From contig NC_035441.2 of NCBI RefSeq assembly GCF_002127325.2, positions 151,258,624-151,322,623 on the forward strand: 64,000 nt of DNA, written 5' to 3'. The DNA is from Helianthus annuus. Its lineage: Eukaryota; Streptophyta; Magnoliopsida; Asterales; Asteraceae. The notes beneath the pieces are model-generated. The model was not told the DNA's origin. It worked only from the letters and a program-made list of their open reading frames with translations, and made no database searches. The position numbers and the translations under genes were made by a program. The first letter of the stretch is position 1, and each line of letters begins with the position of its first letter. Positions 45,931 to 57,062 of this stretch are shown here, in pieces.

Positions 45931-48789
45931 AAGAGGTTTCGTCCTCGAAACCTTTTCTTACATAATTCATTGAGTTTAAACTCAATGTATTCTATCCGAG
46001 AAATTACTTATACTTTTTAACCAATCGTTAGTATTACCCGAAAAGTATGGTAACATCTTTTTGGTTACTAATTGTCTACATATCTCATACGGCATAGTGT
46101 AACTTCGAAATAACGTAATCTCGTTATTTCCACTAGTTTAGTTAACTTAGTGATATCCGTCGCTTTCATATACTATCGAATTCCTTATGAATCCATTACT
46201 TTGACCCGCTTAAAGGTCTTTAGTGAAATCTTTCACTTTTGGCAACAATTTCTTTTGTTTTAAAATTCATTTATTCGGTTCAGTTATACCGAATCCACCG
46301 CTTACAAGCAACCAAATTACTTAAATGACCTCAACCGGTCTCACTAACTAGACTTATTAGTCCAGTTACTTTTTACCCTTATTATTTGCTATGGTTTACC
46401 TTATAAGGTAACCATTTAAAAAACTCGTTATCTTTTAGTTAAAAGTTTTCATGTATACTGACGCGTACGTCTTTCATGTGTAAGGCCTCGTGGGCCGTTA
46501 CTTACTGCTTATAACCCTTAATCTTTATTGACTGAGTTGTAACTTACTCAGTCTCGTTAGTCTTTTAACAGGTTTATCACACACTTGTCTTATATTAACA
46601 AGCGTTTTGTATTCTTCATGACATTTTCTTAACTTTGAATAGTTTTGCGGCTAGCCTAATTTGACACCGTCACTTCATACCCCGTCACACGGGTATACTA
46701 ATTTGCCATCTCCAGCCTTATGTGTGTCTAAGATTTTCTAAACCATCTCATACTACTTATGTTTGTTAAAACATTGCTTTTGACTAAAAACTAAATTTTT
46801 AGTTTACATTTTCTCCTTGTCTTATATCTTTTTCTCATGTCTAGGAATTTCCGTTTTAAGTTTTATTCCTGACCGTTATTATTTTACACGGAGAATTGTA
46901 ACCAGTTCCCCTTGCTTTACAATATTGACCCGTAGGTTTCTTCACTTAGCCTCATGGGCTATTTCTTTATAAGTTTCACCTTTTAAGGTGAGACCCAACA
47001 GTTCGTCTCTTCCTATTTATGACCCAACGGTCTCCTTGGTCTCGTAGACCTTATCACTACATTTTATCCCGTAGGTTATGATGATCCCATAGATCGTCTT
47101 TTATTCACGTCTACATTCATATGTCTATTTATACATATATATCTTTAAAGCATCCTTTGTTATGTTTGGAATCATTTAATTTTGCTTAACTTTGGTTGAC
47201 CTTGACCGTAGTCTAAGGTTTCATTTGTTTACTTTCGGGCTATCTTTCCGACTTTACGACTTCTAACGTCATTTACACGTCGGTTTGTCTTACGTTTACC
47301 GTTACCCGGTTTATACTTATACTCCTTTACCACCCATTACCCGGGTCCTTCTATCTTATTGTTTTCAGCCTTCCGATTTCACTGGTTTGCGTTTTCCTAT
47401 TATATTAAGCATTATTCTTCAATTGACTCGTTTGACTCATTTGGGTGAATTTTCATCACTTATGAATGTCAAACTTCATTTTCTATTTGACCCGTCCAAC
47501 TTTGAAATGGTTGAACGTAATTACCAAAATTTATGTTTGCGAAAATTCTTGTCATCCTTTAGTCATGACTCGTATTCCGAGTCTTTTGACTTTCTATTTC
47601 GCGCTCCCGTCTCTCGGTTTGCGCATTCACCCACAATCCTACCCATTCATCGGGTATTTTTACCGTAATCATTATCAAGTAACCATTCTTATATGGTTTT
47701 CGACATCATTTCAATTTATTTGGTCGTCTTAGCGAAATCCATCGCTTTTATTTAATTAAGTCCTTCATTCATTATTTAATTCGTTTGACTTGTCTACGTG
47801 AATTTCATCACTTATGTCGATAAAAATTTTATCCCCATGCCTTAGCATTCTCATTAGTTAGTTTGTATTTTCATTTTCTCCGATCTTTGTCCCTTCTCTC
47901 GGGCTCGTCATTTTAACGTAATACGCTTCCGTCGTCCGACTTGCGTTTACGTTTACTATCAAACATCTTATTTATTTGATTCATTTGGGTACTATTTAAG
48001 TTAGTCCCATTCACCCCGCCCTTACTACATCAGACGTAAATGTGTCCGCTACAAGAAGTTCATGGTACCATATGCCACTACTTACTTGGCCAGAGTAAGC
48101 GATTAACACATGACACGCATGACCTTTTTATAATTTTCATATCACGCCCTATGTAAGTAACGCCTCTATTTAGTTTTCTTGGAAGTATTATCCTGGATAG
48201 GTATTCTATTCAGGTTTTCCAAGTTTCTAGCTTACATATGCAACAATCAGTTTCTACATGTTTGTTGCATATTGTCATTTGTGCGATTATATTTAAAAGC
48301 ACGCACCTGGTAATGCTTGCCCCGACGGGCGTTTCTTGCCTTTAAATATGTTCGCGGTCGTTACGTGATTTAGTCCTTGGTGAGCATGCTCCTCTTGTCA
48401 TACTTCGGACCGTTCTTCTATCATATCCGTAATTTGTTAAGCTCTCGCTATCCTCATATGCGAGTGTCCTTCAACTAAAACATATACAACAGTTAATAAT
48501 TTCAACATTAAAGGATGCCCGTATAATAATACAAGGCTTTTCTACTATACACATCAACGCGTGTAATTTCGTTGACTATATCTACTCTATATCGATTTTA
48601 TTGGTGTAACGTGTATTACACGATAACCATATGTGTTGTTCTCAACACTTTAATCATATTAAACCATTGGTATACATGTACTTACCGGATTTGCGATCAA
48701 GCCTCGAACCGAACACCAATCTTTGTCAAGAGCATAAGGTTTAAGTCCAAGCATGGTTTTCCCCACCATACTTGAATCTCTTAAACCAG
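45931..48789 (-). other. Element 4 internal region, non-coding
   Basis: No gag, protease, RT or integrase motif on either strand. The + strand is pyrimidine-rich with many short repeated phrases (TTTCATCACTTATG at 47453 and 47807). Open frames such as 47285-47668 show no family signature. A segment at about 48040-48110 (AGAAGTTCATGGTACCATAT, with ATGTGT/ACACAT arms) is loosely like the shared hairpin of elements 2 and 3. Confidence 0.7.
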
Positions 48790-48802
48790 GGCTCTGATAC
48801 CA
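48790..48802 (-). promoter_or_regulatory. Element 4 primer-binding site
   Basis: Minus-strand TGGTATCAGAGCC (initiator tRNA-Met), 3 nt from the 5' LTR. Confidence 0.88.
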
Positions 48803-48805
48803 ACT

Positions 48806-50439
48806 TGTAACACCCTTAGTATTATTTAACAATTTTCGTATAATTTACGAAAATAAACGGGTAATTAGAATTTCAATACATTGAAAATACAGGTTTCATT
48901 AAACTTTATTTACCGAATTAAAATTATACAAGATAACATGTTTGAGTTCGTCATTTAACAAAACAACGATACATAGTGCGGAAGCATATTTCTTGATCGT
49001 GTTCGGTTCTTCGTTGTGCTTGATCATCCTCCGGTGCTAAAATCATACCTGAAACTCATAAAACATGAGTTGGATTAGTCATATGTAACTTAGAACATAT
49101 TTAGACGAGTCCGGGAAGCGAAACTGATTAAAATAAAAATTTTTCGCTAATTCAGGGTTCTGTCGCGTGTCGCGGAGGAACCAGGTTGTTCCTTCGCGTG
49201 TCGCCTGGGAAACCAGTTTCCAGCAGGTTGCAGTTCAGATCAGCTATGCCAGTTTTGACGGAAACGGCCATAACTTCTTCGTTATTGATCCGTTTTACCC
49301 GATTCTTTTTCCTACGCGTCCGTAATTTAATCCTCCATCTTATGGAGTTAAAATCCTACACCCAACATAAGAAATTTTGAGACTTCTAAGCCTTTGACTC
49401 GCTACCTTTTTACCGAATTTTAACCCGTTTATGCATTTTATCAAACAAACGTATTTGTTTGATTCCTATATTACATACACTTCTATAAATTAATGTTACC
49501 TACCATATTAGGTTCTATTCATAGGTTTATTACACAATTTAAACCCGTTTTCGCTTGTATGCTTATTTTGACCCGTTAAGGGTATTTAAGCACTTTCGAG
49601 CCTAAAATCTCTTTCGATTGTTTCTAGCATTTCATCACCACATTTCTTATCCTATAATCTCCCACCACAATTGTATTTAAGGTGAGTTTAATGTGGTGAT
49701 CAGTATAAACCAAATTTTTACCTCTTGGTTCATTAATTTACGGCAAAAACTAAAATAGTGCCTTTTGACAACATATTACATCTTTCAACTTCTATACTTA
49801 TTCTAAGTATTTATCTAATCATGAAATTCGCTTCCAAACAACCTTTAAGGGTTGTTTGTTCAAGTTAGCCTACAAGGGCGTTTTGGTCGATTTTGGTCCT
49901 TTTACGACGAAGGACTCTCTCTCAAATTATTCGACCAAAATAGCATTCTTAACTACAACATAATTATGCGTACCTGGCCCGGATCAATAAGTAGACCCGA
50001 TTTATACCTCGTTTTCATTATCACACCATCAATGGTGACGTAATTATCCAATTTGCTAATTGGTCCTGTTAACATAAGACTTGACAACCACATTAGTCGA
50101 TATTGTCAAATGGTGTTATCACCACCATTCGACCCGTTTGGAGTATATGCCCACATTATCTATTTAATCAAAAACATCGTTTTTGATCTCCAATTCATAC
50201 ATCCATCCCATCCCGGATTTTATTACCATACCCCCTTTTTTTCTCTTTTACACTCTTTTCTTACAAATTCAACCCATTACGGCTTACGCCATGGGTATCC
50301 TTTTAACCTTGATTTACATTAGTCGATATTTGACAAATTTCCATATTTCCAATATTGTTGTTATCACGTTTACATTGTATCGAATAAACGGGTATTCTAC
50401 ATAAGTGTGTAAATTACACTTACCTTGCATCCGAGCTAC
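48806..50439 (-). repeat. Element 4 5' LTR, first segment
   Basis: Matches 42934-44567 with no net length change. Ends in GCTAC, the target site of element 3; the left LTR at 44563 shows the uninterrupted site (GAGCTACGCTTTTC). Confidence 0.9.
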
Positions 50440-53400
50440 TGTCACACCCCTAATTTCCACGTGTCACCGGTGGGCCCGGTGGGGAGTATAGTGACGTAGT
50501 TGGCATCATCATAAACAACAACACAATATATAAATGCACAGCGGAAGCAAAGATAGATTCATTTCAACTTTAATAGAGTGTAATATCAAATATCACTAAT
50601 TAGTTGAAACGGATCCACAGGCGGATCAAAATAAAAGTAAGATATTGTTCAACAGATTTATTGTCATCCAAGCTTGCGAGACTTATTGTGGACGCTCTAG
50701 AAGACAGCCAGCCTATTACGTGTAGTACCTGCACTTAACCTTTTGGGAAAATACGTCAGTTTACACTGGTAAATACAATTTAACTGACTCATTTTGAAAA
50801 GGTTGAAAATTAATTTAAATGCACATGGCATAAAACATTTTATAACTTGGAATAATTATGCAATATAATCTTGTAAGGGATTTACATGTTACTTATGCGT
50901 TCAGTAGCCCGATCCGTAGACCGGGTTAAAGATTAATAGACACACCACAATATAGAGTTATACACTGACGGGTGTACGCCTACACCCCGTGCTCAGGTCG
51001 TGGCCATCTCGTAAGATGATGCCAAGGATATCCGGGACATGGTCATTAACCCCCCAAAGGCTTTAAGCAATAAAACACATTCAAAACAAGGCATCTCAAT
51101 AAATTTAACCTCTATTCGATTAAAGAATTCGATGCCGGACCAAGCGGTATTTTATATACCGTATCCCAAGCCCGTATAGGGAAAATAAGTTAAAAGTATT
51201 TACCTTGGTAAGTATAAAGCACAACTAGCAAGTGAAGGTAGCTTTTACTGGTTCTTCTATTCTGGAACAAAGGTTTATAATAACCTATTAGATTTCTAAC
51301 GGGTCTCTATTTAAGCCTAAGCTTAGACCGGTTAGTTTTAAGGACGATACGGTTCAAACGCACGATTAAGCGAAGACCGGATAGAACATGATTTAGACCC
51401 GACAAGTTTGAATACTTGTATAATATGGGTATCCTAAATACATTCTGGATTTTGAGACAAAAATGATAATGTTTGACCCGTTTTGGTCAATTTATGCAAA
51501 CTAGTTACATAAACCGAACCGAACACTAAAAGAGCGTTACGGGTAGCCTTAAGAGTCATATGCAAGTTCCCTGAGATAGTATGCCTTAAATATGTTATAA
51601 TATTAGTAAGATAACTTCTATTTTGCCCCATACGGAATTAAACTCAATTTATGCCTCACAAGGGCATTTTGGTCATTTAAAGGATTATAAAAGATTTAAA
51701 TTTGTAATCTGAGTTGTAGGTCTGATTCATACAGTAAAAATACTTAATTTAACATATTATAACAGTAGGGTATGACCCATATATGAAAACTTATCATTTA
51801 AAATCAAACTATGCACCTTAGGGGTATTTTGGTAACTTCGCAAGGGCTAAAAGTGTCAAAACTGGAAACCTGAGTTCGAAAACTTATACTTACTGTTATT
51901 TTATAAAAATATACTAAGAATATCAGTAGGTATCAACCTTATATGTTTAATATGGTTATAGTGCATACTAGGCGTTAAAAACGCTTAAATAGGCGATTTA
52001 GAGCCGTTTCCGGATTTTTAAAAGAAAGCTGATATTTTTATATTTCCAGAATGCTCAAAATAATTTATTTAACAAATGAAATCAGTGGAAAAAGGTTTGG
52101 GGTCAAAAAGATTTATAAAACTCATTTTATGGCTTAAATGGGTAAATTCGGTATCTACCGAATTAAACTTAGAGACCTATGATACGATCAGCCAAAAATT
52201 AAATAAAATCTCCAAAAATCCCAAAATATTATATAACATCAGTGGGTAAAAAGTTTTATATCAAAAAGTGGGTTTAAATAGGCTATACGCTAATTATGCC
52301 GTTTACTTAACATAAAGCTTTCAAATTACGATATTGAGCATAACTCTAAATCTGGACCTCAAACTGATATCAAATTTTTGGTGCAAGTTTATAAATCAGT
52401 AACAAACGTTTCTACTCTTTCACTTTTTCAAAAATCGCGTTTTATAGCAAAAAGGGCAAAATAGTCATATTTAAGCATAAACCGGTAACATGCATATGAA
52501 TCGGACAAGTGTAGAACTAAGTTGTAAAATCTCAGAGATTTGTACATATATAAAGATGGTCCAAAATAAGCTCTAAGGAAGATCTCAAACATGCATGCAC
52601 GGATCCGAATTGAGAGTCAAAGAAAAAGTGATTTTATAAGACTTTCGGTTCCGATCCGGGTTTAAACTGAAAATTGTCGAGTTGATCATGATGAAACATG
52701 TTCTTACATTAATTACAAAGTTATTTTGATGATCAAACAGGTTGCATGTGACCTACATTACTATTTATGCTAAATTTTGCAAAAACACATTCTGTTGACT
52801 TTTTAAGAAAAGCTTTGACTCGACAATCATCATGCTTAGAGTGAGAATCTGAAAATACCCTTTTGAGGGTTTGTTACCTACATAAATACCAACTTGTAGG
52901 TACCTTCAATTCGAGAACTGACTGAGCCATTTTCGTTTAATCGAAAAGTCAAACTAAATCTACGACGGATTGACTTTCGGTTGATTAACTAAGCTAGAAC
53001 GAATTTGAAAGAGTTATGAATACTTACAAGAGTCCTAATAACAAGTAGAAAGCCCTATGAACCCTTGATGATGACCAGAGAGCTCCAGAATTGCTCTTGT
53101 GAATTTTTGAAGATGAAAGTGTTCTTGGTTTTACTACTTCAAGACCCTTATATGCAGAATTTGATCTCATTAAAGGGTGCCACAGAAGTCTAGAGGTGTT
53201 GTAAGAAGGTTACAAGTGCCCCTAGATGCATGTAAGTTGATTGGTGAGGCTTTAGAGTGGGTAACAGCTGGTTACAACTCGGAATCAGGCCCTTAACTGC
53301 AATAATCCGTTTTCTGTCGCTGGACAGGCCTCGCGTCACGCCTAGGGCCCTAGGTGTGACACCTAGCCCCATCTGATCCTCAAATCTCTTTTAATGTTGA

Positions 53401-53977
53401 AGTTTTGGTCCTTGGTCCTTTATTACGTGGTTTTGGCTATCAATCTTGCTCATTAGACCCTCAAACTTGATTTTTATGGACCTTGGGACATTTACAAACA
53501 TGGTAAAGTCCTCGGTTAACTTTGCGCTCACCCGAAAAGTCATGAAATTCGACGTTGACGCATTTAGCCCTTCGTGCACGGTTTTGATCATAACTTTCTC
53601 ATACGATCACGAAACTTCATGAAATTTTTACCACATATTCTAGTGAGTATATTTTAGCATTACAAAGCTTCAGGTTTGCCAAAAGATCACTCAGAGGTAT
53701 AATTTCAACAAGTTGACACGTTTAGCCCCTGTAGTTTGTAATTCCTCACTTTCTTACATTTTCCGCTTTGTATGATCCATGATTTAACCGTTTGAGACTA
53801 TAAACATTATGTAGGGTTATTTTAGAGCCTATCTTTCCATTGTTGACACTTTGGACCCTTATAATTCCATAGTTTCACTGTTTGTCAACTCTAGTCCCTC
53901 TAAAGTATGTTTTCACATATCCAAAGGCTATGCCACGTGTCTATGCATTATTGGACGTAAATTTCCGAGGTGTTACA
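50440..53977 (-). repeat. Element 3 3' LTR
   Basis: 3538 bp, TG...CA. TATA-like minus-strand TGCATATAAGGG at 53145-53156. Holds the 22-bp near-palindrome CACGCCTAGGGCCCTAGG.. at 53337-53358. Confidence 0.92.
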
Positions 53978-53995
53978 TCCTCACCCCCTTAAAAG
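53978..53995 (-). promoter_or_regulatory. Element 3 polypurine tract
   Basis: Minus-strand CTTTTAAGGGGGTGAGGA next to the 3' LTR, identical to element 1. Confidence 0.82.
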
Positions 53996-54013
53996 AAATC
54001 TCGACCTCGAGAT

Positions 54014-54780
54014 TTACTGGAACAAATGAGGGTATTTTTCTTTCATCGTGGATTCTACCTCCCATGTGTATTCGGGACCTCTACGGGCATCCCACTTGAC
54101 CTTAGCTATAGGTATGTACTTTCTTCGGAGCTTTTTCACCTGTCGATCTTCAATCGACAATGGTTTTTCCACAAACTTCAAGCTCTCATCAATGTGTATA
54201 TCTGTATGCAGTATGATCAGTGATTCGTCAGCGAAACACTTCTTCAGATTACAGATGTGGAACACGTTATGTATACTACTAAGCTCTTCCGGTAAGTTTA
54301 GCTTATAAGCAATTGATCCGATGCGTTCGATAACCTCAAAAGGTCCTATGTATCTCGGGCTTAGCTTACCTTTCTTACCAAATCGCATCACTCCCTTCCA
54401 GGGTGATACCTTAAGCAATACTTTGTCACCTACTTCGAAGTGAAAAGGCTTACGCTTTGGATCAACGTAGCTTTTCTGCCTATCTTGGGCAGCTTTCAAG
54501 CGATCGCGAATCTGGACAATTTTGTCCGTTGTTTCAAAAACCAAATCTGGTCCTGATAATTGAACTTCTCCTACTTCTGCCCAACAGATGGGTGTTCTGC
54601 ATTTTCTACCATATAATGCCTCGAAAGGTGCAGCCTTAATACTAGTATGGTAGCTATTGTTATAGGAGAACTCTATCAAGGGTAGGTGGTTATCCCAACT
54701 GCCACCTAAATCAATCACACATGCTCGAAGCATGTCTTCCAATGTTTGGATGGTACGCTCACTCTGTCCGTCTGTCTGCC
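54014..54780 (-). pseudogene. Element 3 integrase C-terminus and chromodomain
   Basis: About 255 codons closely matching element 1's integrase from [18 protein letters not shown] through the GPF motif to the chromodomain end EKYPHLFQ. The catalytic Glu (SERT) is present, but both Asp residues, the HHCC finger and everything upstream of pol are absent. The first 28 codons of the open frame (54781-54865) are not homologous. Homology stops abruptly at 54780. The preserved frame suggests recent acquisition from an active relative. Confidence 0.85.
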
Positions 54781-57062
54781 AACCGTTATGTGATAGTGCT
54801 TCTTGACTTATTGGCGAAACATATCCTTTAATCCTTAGGGTGTAATACATTGCGAGCTCCACCAAGCTCCTTAAATAGGTTTTAGCTCATAAGTTATTTG
54901 ATCTTTGATACATTCGATTCCTTCAAATGATTTTATATATTCAGAGCTTAACTAGTCTGGTAATTAACAAATTGGCACACTCTTCCAGAGTGATATCTTT
55001 GTTGAACCTTATTCCTTAACAAGGACTTAGGAGGGTTGCTATTTTCATTAATCTTTGATTTTTCTGCCAAAACTGGCAATCTTACAGATGATCATGGATT
55101 TGTATGATCCTATTCGTTGTTTCCAAGGAAATTTTCAGATCCCGATGATTGGACGTACCAATCTTCTATTTAACAATAGGTATTCAACATTCCATCTAAG
55201 CAAGGTCTCCAAAGGAGCAGCCTTGATACTTATACATCAACTATTATAGAAAAGCTTAGCTTAATGTGAAATGGTTATTCCAACCATTACTTAAAACTAA
55301 TCTTAAGGGATAGTTAATCCTCACAGTTAGTCGAACAAATCGACGATCCTGGGCAGCTGATGGAAATTCTTAATTGTTGCCTAATTTGGGTTGCGGTATT
55401 CAATGCATAAGCAAAATGAATCGTCTTTCTTAATTAACAATACCGAATTCTTAGAATATAGGGTTAGGCTATATGAATTCTTTATTCTCAAAACTTATTT
55501 AATTGGGGTTTGGATTCTTCCAATAATGGCACTAGCCGTCTTGGAGATTTCGTAAAAATGCAACCCTAAATGGGATACAAATCTTAATTCTACCTGCCTC
55601 TCAGGAGGTAAACAGGGTAATCAAGATACAATGAGGTTACAGAGATTTTCCAAATCTCAGGCTCCAGTTCATCTGTCATATTCTGTGTCAGATAAGTGAC
55701 ACATTTATGTCACAAGTCCATGAATTCCTTAATCGGGAACATTTACTTTGGCAAATCCATCCTGGATATCTTCCTTGAATACCATTAGTTGACTTTAGTA
55801 CCATATGACTATTAGGATATCCTTGCGGTTCCATGCATTAAACCTCCATACTGATCAGGCATGGAAGCAATCTATGGAACATATTAAGATACACCAATCC
55901 TCATGTGGTGCTTTTATCATACCATCTGGTATTCGCAATCGATAGAGATCAAAGAGATATCAACTATATATGCTGATGCACTTCTTCTAGAGAGAGGATA
56001 CTTCTAGAATTCCATAACTAGAGATTTCTGACAGAAACAGAAGAAATGGTTCTTATAATTTCGCCTGTAAGTTTTACCTTACACTTAATATCTGGGGTTC
56101 TTACGGTAAAATTTCTAAAAGTTTGCTAAGCTTAAAATCTTATGAGAGACTTAGCAGTACCTGAATCCAAACGTAACCCTTAACCAAAAGAATCACAATA
56201 AGGGTTTATCTGGCGTCATTATTAATGCGAACCGCCTCTAATTATTGATCAGGAAGGTTAAACGCCTCCATTCTTAATCCTTTTAAACTTAGCTATAAGA
56301 TCTTTGACAATTTGTAGGGCAGTTTCGACCTTGACTGGTTATTCTTTAATCTATAAAACGTGAGTAGCTGAGGTGGATCCATAATGGATTCATAGTAAGC
56401 AGGCTTTGAAACCTTAATGTGCCCTCTTATTGCTGATAATATATACATATAAAGTGCATTATGCTTAAATTCTAGGTTAACCGAATAAGAGCACTATTTC
56501 AACCAATGAATCAATGTTTGCAACCTACTGCCGATAGTTTATAGCTCTTATGGGGTCGGAAAAATTCTTATTCCATCTTTTCCACTTCGCAAAGCGGATA
56601 CCAAGTTTTTCTAATAAGGTCCTTAAAATTTGGACCATCCCATACTGTATAAGGGGACTCCATTAGTGTCCTCACAAATCAAGGGTATTACCACCGAATG
56701 ATTGGGACGCACACCTTACCGCGTGCTTTCCAGCATAACCACTGTTATACCTAATGGTTCCTACTTCTTTTAACAATTCCTTGCAATCAATGGCCCCTTT
56801 TAACTATTGAAGTCTCTTGACTTCCAAGAGACGAAGTACTTTTTTTTTAAGTACATCCTAAAAAGAATGGGCTCCTTGCCACATATGATTTTATTTGGGT
56901 CATTCTTCGCATATGGAGTATGAATAAAACTCTTATTTTGAGTAGCGACATGTGTTTTAGAGTAAACAACATTTGGCTTCTTGAACCATTTCATGTGTTT
57001 TCTTATAACCTTTCTAACAACTGCGTTAACTTTGGTTTTGGAGATTAACTCCTTTAACATTG
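54781..57062 (-). pseudogene. Highly diverged gag-pol relic in element 3
   Basis: Frame-less, but collinear at nucleotide level with element 1: GATACATTCGATTCCTTCAA near 54910 against the integrase end, AAGGAGCAGCCTTGATACTT near 55213 against the mid-integrase, CAAATCGACGATCCTGGGCA near 55336 and GGTATTCAATGCATAAGC near 55396 against RT, CTGCCTCTCAGGAGGTAAAC near 55595 against protease-RT linker, and CATAACCACTGTTATACC plus GCAATCAATGGCCCCTTTTA near 56735-56800 against gag. The integrase end is thus present twice in this element, once fresh and once decayed. Confidence 0.7.
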
